From Candidatus Melainabacteria bacterium (GTDB lineage: Bacteria; Cyanobacteriota; Vampirovibrionia; Obscuribacterales; Obscuribacteraceae): 64,000 nt of DNA. Positions 43,801 through 51,877 of the stretch are shown here, in pieces. The notes below the pieces were generated by a model. That model did not search any database, was not told the DNA's origin, and saw nothing but the letters and a program-made list of their open reading frames with translations. Numbering within the stretch: the first letter of the stretch is position 1; each line of letters begins with the position of its first letter. The translations under genes were made by a program, and so were the position numbers. The stretch spans positions 23,712-87,711 of the forward strand of contig JACRFZ010000072.1 of the NCBI GenBank assembly GCA_016212515.1, written 5' to 3'.

Positions 43801-43907
43801 TGCCGACCTTACAAAAACTCCGACCTGCCTTAATTTAAACAGGGGCTTGTGAACAGAACCGGAACGCCCGCTACCGTCTTGAGTTCATTTGACCTGAAAA
43901 AATCAAC

Positions 43908-43935
43908 TTGCAGTGGCCTTCGAAAACGGTATGAT
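43908..43935 (+). promoter_or_regulatory. Sigma-70-like promoter for the helicase gene
   Basis: TTGCAG at 43908-43913 and TATGAT at 43930-43935 are separated by 16 bases. They lie in the 260-base divergent region between the ATPase and helicase genes and point toward the helicase start at 44061. Confidence 0.5.
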
Positions 43936-44060
43936 CTCAGTGTTATTCCTCAAATTTCCGGCCCCTGAGAAACAGCCCACCGGCTGCAACGCCAAATGAA
44001 TATACAGGGCACAATGAGCATTGCCGTGCATCACAAAGCTAGAGGGGCGATTTATATAAA

Positions 44061-47000
44061 GTGAAAAACGCAGGAACAACCCCCGGCCGCTCAGGCTTAC
44101 TTCAAAATTTCGCCTTTTCGGCAAAGCCGACGGCAGACACTAACTTTAAGCCCGAGGCAATCAGCAACTTGCAAACAACGGAAGAAGACGAACCACTCCT
44201 GAGCCATCTTAGCTTTCGTTATCCCCTCAGGCGGTATCAGACAGAAATACTTGACCTGGTAGATGAGAAGCTCAAAAACGGTGAGCGGGAAATTCACATT
44301 GTAGCCCCGCCCGGAGCCGGCAAGACCATTATCGGCTTGCAACTGATAGCCAATTTCAAACGCCCGGCTTTGATTTTGGCGCCCAATACGACTATTCAAT
44401 CTCAATGGGGACAAAAGCTCGATCTATTTCTGCCGCCCGATCAAGTTGACTTCGGCTGCCAGGATATCATCGGCACCCATGAAGATAAACCTCTCAAGCC
44501 TGTCACAGTCATGACCTATCAGGTGCTTTCCACCCCCGGCAAAGAGCAGGAGTATTTGACCAAACTCTCTCACCGCTCCTGGGTAGACGAATTGGTCAAA
44601 GGGCGGGGGCTTTCCATTGGGGAAGCAGAACTGAGAATTCTAGAACTGCTCCAGAACAACCCCAAAGCGCATCAGAAGGAAATGTCTCGCCACGCCAGCC
44701 GACTGCGCAAGAAGCTGGCCGACATCATGGATCTAAATGAAGTTTTACACCCAAATGCGGTAGGTCTGCTGCAAGCCCTCAGGCGGCAGAAATTCAAACT
44801 GATTCTCTTTGACGAATGCCATCACCTCACGGATTACTGGGCAGCTATCATGCTGCACCTGATTAAATATCTTGACGACCCACTGGTCATCGGCTTAACC
44901 GGCACGCCGCCAGAGAAGAAGAGTTCCAGTCAGGAAGGACGGTACGTCTCTCTGGTGGGCGCAATCGACTACCAGGTGCCCACACCGGCCCTGGTCAAGG
45001 AAGGAGGACTGGCTCCTTTTCAAGACCTGGTCTACTTTGTCGAGCCCACGGCCAGAGAATTCGATTTTCTGGAAGAGCAGCATGAAGAATTCCATAAATT
45101 GCTGGAAGAGCTCTGCGGAGCCGATTGGCTCATGGGCATGGGGCGGATTCCTCAAGCCGAACAAGAGGTAAAGATAAGCGAAGGACGGGCGATGGCGGTA
45201 GCACGGGAAGCTACCAAATCCATAAGCCTTTGCCAGGCAGATTTGCCTCCCCTGACCGCATATGTCATCGAGCAGGCAGTCAAAATTGAGAAAGAAATAG
45301 GTTTCGATAAGTTCCTGAAAGAATCTCCGGCTCTGGCACAGGCCTACTTGCGGGCGCTCTGGAAATTGAAACTTCCCAGACCCCGCAAAATTGAATTTTC
45401 GGAAGAACTGACCCAGGCTCCGGTAATCGACGACTGGATGATCATCATCGACGACTTCGCCGCCCACAAACTGAAGCTCAGCTCCAGTAAAGAGCACCAC
45501 GATCTCTTTGAGCGAATCAAACAAGCCTTGCGTAAACTGGGCTTCGGCATCACCGAACAGGGTCTGCGCAAGCAGGCTTCTCCGGTAGACAGAGTGCTGG
45601 CTTTTTCACAAGCCAAATCGAAAGCCGTGACTGAAATTCTTGCCCTGGAATACAGGGTGCTCGATGACAGACTGCGGGCTTGCGTGGTGACAGACTTTGA
45701 GCGTATGTCGGCTACTGCCGTCAAGAATCTGGAAGGTGTGCTAAACGAAGAGTCTGGCGGCGCACTGGCCGTGATGCGTACCTTGCTTGCCAGCCCGATT
45801 GCCCTCTATGTTAATCCCTGCCTGGTGACCGGCTCGCTACTCTTGATTGATCAAAGTGTGGCGGCGCAGTTTCAAGAAGCTGCCGAAATTTATCTCAAGG
45901 AAAATGGTTATGATTTCAAACTGAATGTTGAGGAGCACACGGGCGGCTTCTCGCAAGTGAGCGCCAACTCAGGTGCCTGGGAATCAAGACTCTATGTGGC
46001 AATGGCCACAAGTATTTTCGAACGCGGCATCACAAAATGTTTGATTGGCACACGTGGACTGTTTGGTGAAGGATGGGACAGCCAGTCTCTCAATACGCTC
46101 ATTGATTTGACTACCACAACCGCACCGGTCTCAGTCAAACAATTGCGCGGCCGCTCGATTCGTATTCAGACGGAAGGATTTGGCGCCAGAAAAGTAGCCA
46201 ACAACTGGGACGTCGTCTGTATCGCACCCAGCCTGGAAAAGGGACTCAATGATTACCAGCGCTTTGTGCGAAAGCATGACGGCTTCTTCGGCATCTGCGA
46301 CGACGGACAAATTGAATGCGGCGTCGGGCATGTGCATCCCAGTTTTTCCGAGCTCACCGGCAGCGATGTCTTTGCTTCGGTGGACGTCTTCAACAGGGAA
46401 ATGATGGAAAGGGCCCTGGTACGCGACAAGATTTATGACCACTGGAAGATAGGCGAGCCCTATAACAATCGTCTGGTGCCCTGCCTGGAAGTCTCCAAGT
46501 TGCGCAACATGGCCCTGACGCCGCCACACATCAGAAAGAATCAGAAATACAAAGAGCATGCCGGGCAAATGCGAAGCGCCTTGAACGGAGTCTACTTCGA
46601 ATATCTTTCCCTTGGCTCGGTAGCTGCCCTTGTCACCCTGGGCATGACCTTCAGCCTGGGAGCGCTGGGCTTCACCGCGGTTCTACCGGTGATGGCGGCA
46701 TCTATTCTGGCACGACTCAAAGCAAACAAATTGAAAGACAAGTTCTTCCATGAAATCTGTCGCCTGCCAGGTCCCGATCAGAACATGGAGCCGGAAGAGA
46801 ATTTGAATATTCGACGGCGCCAGGGGCTAACCGACATAGCCTGCGCCGTCTTAACGGCCCTTTCTCAGACCAAACATTTGCCGCCCATCAAAAAGGAAAG
46901 TCTGCAGGTTACGGTACGCAGCGACGGCAGTTACCGAGTCTTTCTCGATGACGTGGAACCGCGCGCCTCCAAAGTTTTCAATCAAGCCCTCAAGGAAGTG

Positions 47001-47312
47001 CTGGCACCTATCGGCAACCAGCCCTTCTTGATTCCCAAGTATGAGTTCCCCTTGAGTGAAGGTCAAAGCGAAGAGGAAAGTCGGAGATTTTTCAACAAGT
47101 ATCTCTCGGGCCGAGCCGAACCGCGCGTGGCTGCCTACCATGCTGTTCCAGCCCTATTGGCCCGCTCTGAAAAGGGACGAGAAGCCTTCCAGGAATGCTG
47201 GAATAAATATGTAAGCCCCGGCTTCATTGTTTCAACAGAAACCAAGCCGGAGCTTCTTAATAAGTATTTCGGAATAGGACCATCACTGGCACAACGCCTG
47301 CTCTGGGAATAA
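44061..47312 (+). CDS. SF2 DEAH-type helicase-like protein with internal membrane hairpin
   Basis: The 1083-residue protein has helicase motifs: Walker A APPGAGKT at 82-89, an AlaPro-Asn motif (LILAPNTTIQSQWGQKL), Walker B DECH at 251-254, LTGTPP at 279-284, motif V FGEGWDSQSLNTLIDLT near 668 and motif VI QLRGRSIR at 694-701. An inserted domain of about 300 residues separates the two RecA lobes. Near residues 848-884 is a strongly hydrophobic pair (LGSVAALVTLGMTFSLGALG, FTAVLPVMAASILA), which looks like a re-entrant or two-helix membrane hairpin, followed by a soluble domain of 200 residues. GTG 44061 is used; GAGGGG lies 17 bases upstream. DNA or RNA substrate is unknown. Confidence 0.8.
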   Translation: MKNAGTTPGRSGLLQNFAFSAKPTADTNFKPEAISNLQTTEEDEPLLSHLSFRYPLRRYQTEILDLVDEKLKNGEREIHIVAPPGAGKTIIGLQLIANFKRPALILAPNTTIQSQWGQKLDLFLPPDQVDFGCQDIIGTHEDKPLKPVTVMTYQVLSTPGKEQEYLTKLSHRSWVDELVKGRGLSIGEAELRILELLQNNPKAHQKEMSRHASRLRKKLADIMDLNEVLHPNAVGLLQALRRQKFKLILFDECHHLTDYWAAIMLHLIKYLDDPLVIGLTGTPPEKKSSSQEGRYVSLVGAIDYQVPTPALVKEGGLAPFQDLVYFVEPTAREFDFLEEQHEEFHKLLEELCGADWLMGMGRIPQAEQEVKISEGRAMAVAREATKSISLCQADLPPLTAYVIEQAVKIEKEIGFDKFLKESPALAQAYLRALWKLKLPRPRKIEFSEELTQAPVIDDWMIIIDDFAAHKLKLSSSKEHHDLFERIKQALRKLGFGITEQGLRKQASPVDRVLAFSQAKSKAVTEILALEYRVLDDRLRACVVTDFERMSATAVKNLEGVLNEESGGALAVMRTLLASPIALYVNPCLVTGSLLLIDQSVAAQFQEAAEIYLKENGYDFKLNVEEHTGGFSQVSANSGAWESRLYVAMATSIFERGITKCLIGTRGLFGEGWDSQSLNTLIDLTTTTAPVSVKQLRGRSIRIQTEGFGARKVANNWDVVCIAPSLEKGLNDYQRFVRKHDGFFGICDDGQIECGVGHVHPSFSELTGSDVFASVDVFNREMMERALVRDKIYDHWKIGEPYNNRLVPCLEVSKLRNMALTPPHIRKNQKYKEHAGQMRSALNGVYFEYLSLGSVAALVTLGMTFSLGALGFTAVLPVMAASILARLKANKLKDKFFHEICRLPGPDQNMEPEENLNIRRRQGLTDIACAVLTALSQTKHLPPIKKESLQVTVRSDGSYRVFLDDVEPRASKVFNQALKEVLAPIGNQPFLIPKYEFPLSEGQSEEESRRFFNKYLSGRAEPRVAAYHAVPALLARSEKGREAFQECWNKYVSPGFIVSTETKPELLNKYFGIGPSLAQRLLWE

Positions 47313-47339
47313 CAGCGCCAACCCGGAGCGCAACGGTGC

Positions 47340-47561
47340 TTACTCTTTCATATGGGAACGCAACAAGACCGAAGAGAGCAAGTCAAAGGCTGGTCCCTCG
47401 AAATCATTGTTGGCCAGGGCCTTTTCAAGAAGCACCTTCTCGTCTTCGGAAACTACGCCGTCGGCAAGAATTAGTTCGCGGATCACCTTGGCTTCATACT
47501 TGGATATACGTTTGTCGTCGGCTAGAACTTCCTTGAGAGCATCTTCTAATGTTCTTGTCAT
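47340..47561 (-). CDS. TerB-like small helical protein
   Basis: From ATG 47561, directly behind AAAGGAGAT, the 73-residue product runs TRTLEDALKEVLADDKRISK and then YEAKVIRELILADGVVSEDE, with the D-G-x-x-x-x-x-E segment typical of TerB-like domains. These helical domains are linked to tellurite resistance and membrane stress signalling, but the family is broad. An open extension upstream (MLPLLACRLCKYNQTCAGKG) is unlikely to be translated. It diverges from the rhodanese gene across 83 bases. Confidence 0.6.
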   Translation of the reverse strand: MTRTLEDALKEVLADDKRISKYEAKVIRELILADGVVSEDEKVLLEKALANNDFEGPAFDLLSSVLLRSHMKE

Positions 47562-47644
47562 CCCCAGATCTCCTTTACCTGCACAGGTTTGATTATACTT
47601 ACAAAGACGGCAAGCGAGCAAAGGCAACAAGCGAGGGAGAGTTC

Positions 47645-47980
47645 ATGGCAAATGCAGGCTTGGAAATATCGGTGCGCGATCTCAAAGATCGCCTGGACAA
47701 AGGCGAAGAAGTTTTCATACTGGACATACGTGAAGCAAACGAACTCGATGTAGCCAAGCTCAATCACGATCTGCATATCCCCATGGGTGAATTGTCTGCC
47801 CGTCACGGCGAACTGGCTCCGCACAAAGACAAAGACATCGTGGTGCTATGCCGCTCCGGTAGCCGCTCCATGCGCTGCGTGCAATTTTTGAGAGCAAACG
47901 GCTACAGCACCGCTCTCAATTTGCAGGGCGGCATCTTGGCCTGGGCCGACGAGATTGATAACACGGTACAGAAGTATTGA
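47645..47980 (+). CDS. Rhodanese-domain protein
   Basis: A single rhodanese domain fills the 111-residue product: EISVRDLKDRLDKGEEVFIL, DIREANELDVAKLNHDLHIP and the active-site loop VVLCRSGSRSMRCVQFL. Cys of CRSGSRS would carry the persulfide. Single-domain rhodaneses move sulfane sulfur or detoxify cyanide. ATG 47645 with GAGGGAGAG upstream is preferred to the longer frame. It is followed by the interrupted barrel gene. Confidence 0.88.
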   Translation: MANAGLEISVRDLKDRLDKGEEVFILDIREANELDVAKLNHDLHIPMGELSARHGELAPHKDKDIVVLCRSGSRSMRCVQFLRANGYSTALNLQGGILAWADEIDNTVQKY

Positions 47981-48060
47981 GCAGGGTAAAACCCAACCTC
48001 TCAGCTCTTTTCAGGCTGGCCTTGCGCGAGTCCGATTTCAGACATTTCACAAACCCTCAA

Positions 48061-48135
48061 ATGGTTTTTCTCAGGCTCTGCTTTCTCTGCCTCTTTCTGC
48101 TTCTAGGTGAGAAAGCCGCCTGGGGCCAGGGCTGA
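48061..48135 (+). CDS. Orphan signal peptide ending in TGA, in frame with the next gene
   Basis: ATG 48061 encodes 24 residues: MVFLRLCFLCLFLLLGEKAA then WGQG, and TGA at 48133-48135. This is a complete signal peptide with hydrophobic core and Ala-x-Gly cut-site region. Without the stop, the same frame runs through GCC AGC GCG AGA GGG into the ATG of the barrel protein at 48151. TTG 48022 is a possible longer start. No clear ribosome site precedes either. Confidence 0.5.
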   Translation: MVFLRLCFLCLFLLLGEKAAWGQG

Positions 48136-48150
48136 GCCAGCGCGAGAGGG

Positions 48151-49197
48151 ATGGTCCCAGGTATGGGACTTGGGTCAGGTAAGTTTCAACTGTCTGTAGG
48201 CTGGCGGCAAGCCAATGCCACCAAATCTTACAACGACAGCACCTACAATAAAAATTTCACGGATCTGTGGGGACCACGGATGCGGCAGTCGGTGCTGGAT
48301 GTCACCGGTCGCTACTACGTCAATCGGAGACTTAGTGTGCTGGCCACTCTGCCTGTGACCATGAATCGCTTCTCGCTCCTGATTCCACCGAAAGGACCTT
48401 TGCAGGGCGTGCGCGAGGGCTGGAGCGTGGGCGGCATAGGCGACCTGCAACTGCACAGCCAGGCTACTGTGCTGGACCCCAGAGACCACCCCTACGAAAA
48501 CATGATTGTCGGACTCGGTATCAAAATACCCACCGGCGACTGGGACGAACAGAGAACCATCCCCAATTTGAACGGCAATCAATGGGCAAAGCGAGCCGTC
48601 TACCCGGCTGCCGTCATGCCCGGCGACGGCGGCACCGGTATCGTCGGAACCTTCGACGCCTTCAAGACATTTCGCGCACCGCGAATTCTTCGCGGTCAAT
48701 CTGTTTTCGTCTCGGGCTCCTATTTATCGAACCCGCGCAATACCAACGGCACTTCATCCATCATAAACTCCGCAGGAGTGCCGCTCACACCCAATTTTCT
48801 CAATGAGCTGACTAACTCAGTAGCCGATGCCTATGCAGTGCAGGCGGGAGTCTCGTTAAAAATTCCCGGCACCTGGAACAAACCCAGCCTCAAGGGCATG
48901 CGGGCCAGGGTGGTGGGACGCTGGGAAGGAGTCCGCAGTCACGACCTGATCGGTCCTTCCGGCGGCTATCGCCAGCCCGGCTATGCCATGTCTATCGGTC
49001 CCGGTCTGACCTGGGCCAGAGAGAAAGATATGATCATGGTAGATGTGCCGCTGACATTTTTGCGCTATATCAACGCCGAGCGCTCAGCCGTACCTGGTCC
49101 AAGTAACGGCAACACTCCCGCCGCTTTCAACGAAAGTCGCAATCTTGGTCTGGTGGCACCAGTGAGCGTGTCAGTGCGCTATATTCGCAGCTTCTAA
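48151..49197 (+). CDS. Outer-membrane beta-barrel-like protein, mature part
   Basis: The 348-residue frame has alternating amphipathic strands with aromatic girdle residues, such as GKFQLSVGWRQANATKSYND, VLDVTGRYYVNRRLSVLATL and DAYAVQAGVSLKIPGTWNKP. It ends SVSVRYIRSF, with the terminal Phe expected for BAM-dependent barrels. It resembles phenol-degradation/transporter-type OM proteins of unknown substrate. The natural signal peptide lies immediately upstream in the same frame but is separated by a TGA. Without readthrough or reinitiation (ATG 48151 or 48163, behind GAGAGGG) the product would stay in the cytoplasm. Confidence 0.65.
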   Translation: MVPGMGLGSGKFQLSVGWRQANATKSYNDSTYNKNFTDLWGPRMRQSVLDVTGRYYVNRRLSVLATLPVTMNRFSLLIPPKGPLQGVREGWSVGGIGDLQLHSQATVLDPRDHPYENMIVGLGIKIPTGDWDEQRTIPNLNGNQWAKRAVYPAAVMPGDGGTGIVGTFDAFKTFRAPRILRGQSVFVSGSYLSNPRNTNGTSSIINSAGVPLTPNFLNELTNSVADAYAVQAGVSLKIPGTWNKPSLKGMRARVVGRWEGVRSHDLIGPSGGYRQPGYAMSIGPGLTWAREKDMIMVDVPLTFLRYINAERSAVPGPSNGNTPAAFNESRNLGLVAPVSVSVRYIRSF

Positions 49198-49213
49198 CAA
49201 GGTTTAGCGGACC

Positions 49214-51313
49214 TTACTGACCGCGCTTGCGCACATAAGAAGAGAGGGCTTCGCCAATCTCGGAAGCAGTAGCCGGTCGCTCAGCCGGTTCGACCCGCAG
49301 GGTAGCCATGATCAAACTAGAGAGCCAGGTTGGAATATTGAGAGTAGAAGCAAAAGGCGGCGGCACTTCCGAAAACTTGAGGCGAAATGTTTCATAGGCA
49401 TTGGCACCACTGATGGGGGCAAAGCCCGTAAGCGTTTCGTACATGAGGCAGCCGAAGGAATAAATATCGGAGCGCTGATCAAGGACGGCACCGCGACACT
49501 GCTCGGGGCTCATATAAAGCGGACTACCGAATATTTCGCCGGTTTGTGTAAGCTTGACGGCGTTCTCATCGTAGTTTTTAGCCAGACCGAAGTCAACGAT
49601 TCTAGCGGTGCCGCTACCGTCTTCTCCGGTCACCAACATGACATTAGAGGGCTTGATATCACGGTGCAGAACATTATTCTGATGGGCATGGGCAAGACCG
49701 GCAGCCACATCGGCAAAAATAGGAAGGGCTTCCATCAAACTCAGTTTGCCCTGCCGCTCGATACGCTGAGAAAGGCTCTCGCCTTCCAGGTAATCCATGA
49801 CGATATAAGCCTGTCCATCGGGAGAAATACCGAAGTCATATATTGAAATCAAATTAGGATGCTTGAGATCATATGCAGCCTTGGCCTCCAACTGAAAGCG
49901 TTGCACGGCCTTGCCATCGGAGGACAGATGGGCATTGAGAAGTTTAATGGCTACGTATTTATCCAGGAATCTGTGCTTGGCTTTATACACGGTACTCATA
50001 CCACCGGCACCAAGAGCGGAGATGATCTCGTATTTCTCTGCAAAAACAGCCCCGGGATGAAAACGATCGGCCACCCGGGACAGTTCCGTGCTGTCGTAGG
50101 GGCAAGCCACCCAGCCGTCGGGAAACTCCTTGCCGCAGGAGAGACAGACCATCTTAAACGACTGCGCGGCATCAAGTTCCTGGGAAAGAGCCATGAGCAC
50201 CTGCTCGGTGGCTTCCTTTTCCTCCGAGACCTTCTCCAGTTTGCGGGTACTGATAGCGAGAAACACACCAAGAATTATCATACTGCCCACAACCGAGAGA
50301 GGCAGAAAGGCCAACGGAGGCAAAAAGCTATAGGTGACGCCTTTGTCCACCCGGGTCAACTGCGCCCACCAGAGTAACCAGACATAGATTACCGATATGG
50401 GCAGGGCCAGAAAGGAACCGCGAAAGAGTCTGGATGCCGCCGTATTGGCGAAGAGAAGGCGGGTAGCACCCTCATCGGGACGAGCCAGAAAGAGCCCGCA
50501 GGATAGACAGAAAAAGCTCAAGTAGTTGAGGAATTTAAACTCCACGCAACCAGCCATGGTGCACAACTGTTCCACCATGGGCTTTTGTCCGTAGGCTACC
50601 GCAAGCACAATCGCCAGGCTGGGAAGAGCCACCAGTAGTGCCAGAACCTGGGCCGGAATCTTGGTGGCCGGTCTGTAGCGCAAGAGCCTGGCCGGAGAAA
50701 AGCGACCTTCTTTTACCCGCGCTGTAGACTGAGTAGTAAACGATGAAGAGGCGGAAGCGAAGTTGCCTGAATCCGGTAAACCATCCGAATAACAATACCA
50801 GAGGGCCGATAGAGACAGCACCGCCAGTACGAAAGATACGTCCACCGGTACCGGTCCAGGCAGGCGCAGGGCGCCGAGATCATTGGGCAGTTCATATATA
50901 ACGTTTGCCGTATTGAAATCCAGGCCAAATAAATGCTCCACCCAGAGCATAGAGGTAAAGACTAAACAAATAACCAGCACCACCCGTGCCGCCACTTGCA
51001 AATAGAAATTGTTGCGCAGCAAAACTATAGGCAAGACGCCCAGACAAGTGAGAACCATCCAGAAGCAGGTGGCAAAACCAATACGCTGGCCGTAGAGCCA
51101 ACTGCGTAAACTCTCCAGACCGGCCAACCAACCGACTGCCACGACAAAGTGAATACAAAGAGCCACCACCACCAATGCCGCCGCCGAATAGGCGGCCGAC
51201 TTGACCCCTTTCTTGTCTAGAAAGGGCTTGGTGGCAGCCAGCGTACCGAAAGAGGAGCCGCCCGCAGCCGGCACCAAAAGCTTGCTCGTGGGTTCCAGCC
51301 CTTCCTGACTCAT
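49214..51313 (-). CDS. Membrane Ser/Thr protein kinase (Hanks type), N-terminal polytopic domain
   Basis: The first 360 residues carry about eight hydrophobic segments (AAYSAAALVVVALCIHFVVA; LLALPISVIYVWLLWWAQL-like), then a small zinc-binding motif with Cys390, Cys393 and Cys404 (VCLSCGKEFPDGWVACPYDS). The kinase domain follows at about 428-693: P-loop LGAGGMSTVYKAKH, VAIKLL with Lys456, catalytic HRDIKPSN at 550-557, DFG at 574-576 and the activation/P+1 loop GSPLYMSPEQCRG. All catalytic residues are present, so it should be active. Its start overlaps the thioredoxin-like stop (TAATG). Confidence 0.92.
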   Translation of the reverse strand: MSQEGLEPTSKLLVPAAGGSSFGTLAATKPFLDKKGVKSAAYSAAALVVVALCIHFVVAVGWLAGLESLRSWLYGQRIGFATCFWMVLTCLGVLPIVLLRNNFYLQVAARVVLVICLVFTSMLWVEHLFGLDFNTANVIYELPNDLGALRLPGPVPVDVSFVLAVLSLSALWYCYSDGLPDSGNFASASSSFTTQSTARVKEGRFSPARLLRYRPATKIPAQVLALLVALPSLAIVLAVAYGQKPMVEQLCTMAGCVEFKFLNYLSFFCLSCGLFLARPDEGATRLLFANTAASRLFRGSFLALPISVIYVWLLWWAQLTRVDKGVTYSFLPPLAFLPLSVVGSMIILGVFLAISTRKLEKVSEEKEATEQVLMALSQELDAAQSFKMVCLSCGKEFPDGWVACPYDSTELSRVADRFHPGAVFAEKYEIISALGAGGMSTVYKAKHRFLDKYVAIKLLNAHLSSDGKAVQRFQLEAKAAYDLKHPNLISIYDFGISPDGQAYIVMDYLEGESLSQRIERQGKLSLMEALPIFADVAAGLAHAHQNNVLHRDIKPSNVMLVTGEDGSGTARIVDFGLAKNYDENAVKLTQTGEIFGSPLYMSPEQCRGAVLDQRSDIYSFGCLMYETLTGFAPISGANAYETFRLKFSEVPPPFASTLNIPTWLSSLIMATLRVEPAERPATASEIGEALSSYVRKRGQ

Positions 51314-51768
51314 TTAATTACTTTCTCGATGGCGCTCCTGTAAAACTCCTTGGACTTGGGCCCGTTCAACTCTTTCAAAAGTTTGCGCTTGCCGTCGAAG
51401 AGGAGCACCACCGGTACCGACTCGATATCTTTATAATAGCCAAGAATACCCAACTGTTTGCACTTTTCCTCCGCCTCTTTCTCCTTGCCCCGGGAGGCAT
51501 CGACCTCATCGATAAGTACTTTTTGCCCAAACTCTTCAGCCAACTCCTTCATCAAGGGTCGAACTCTGCCGCACCAGAGGGTGCAGTGCTGATCGAACAT
51601 CATCACCACCAGAACCCTAGTCTGGCTATTTTCAGCGGAATTTTCAGCAGCTAAGGAGCCGCAAGCATGGAAGGGCGCCCAGGCACCGGCCATAGCAGGA
51701 AGGAAAAGCAAGAAGGCGGCTACCCAAAGCGCTTGCCCATTGAATTTGCGGAAAATCATCTCTTTCAA
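51310..51768 (-). CDS. Thioredoxin-fold envelope protein with altered active site
   Basis: A signal-like N-terminus (ALWVAAFLLFLPAMAGAWA) precedes a thioredoxin fold: VLVVMMFDQHCTLWCGRVRP, LMKELAEEFGQKVLIDEVDA and the cis-Pro segment IESVPVVLLFDGKRK. At the place of WCxxC it has WCGRV, so the second Cys is missing, while an extra Cys three residues ahead (CTLWC) could pair instead. That makes it unlikely to be a normal disulfide oxidoreductase. The gene overlaps the kinase at 49214 by four bases, so they are coupled. Stop-to-start arrangement suggests a common function. Confidence 0.75.
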   Translation of the reverse strand: MKEMIFRKFNGQALWVAAFLLFLPAMAGAWAPFHACGSLAAENSAENSQTRVLVVMMFDQHCTLWCGRVRPLMKELAEEFGQKVLIDEVDASRGKEKEAEEKCKQLGILGYYKDIESVPVVLLFDGKRKLLKELNGPKSKEFYRSAIEKVIK

Positions 51769-51877
51769 AATAAAACCCCGCCGGAAGAAGTTCAGAACTT
51801 ATACCAATTCGTTTTATCAGAACCCAAAATAAGTTTATTAGGTTTTGAGTCCTAAGTCCAATTTGCTCCAGGTTCCG

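Noticed and set aside
48133..48135. TGA read as Trp or selenocysteine
   Set aside because: Several normal genes in the window stop at TGA, and no selenocysteine-insertion-like hairpin is apparent. Mutation or reinitiation is simpler.
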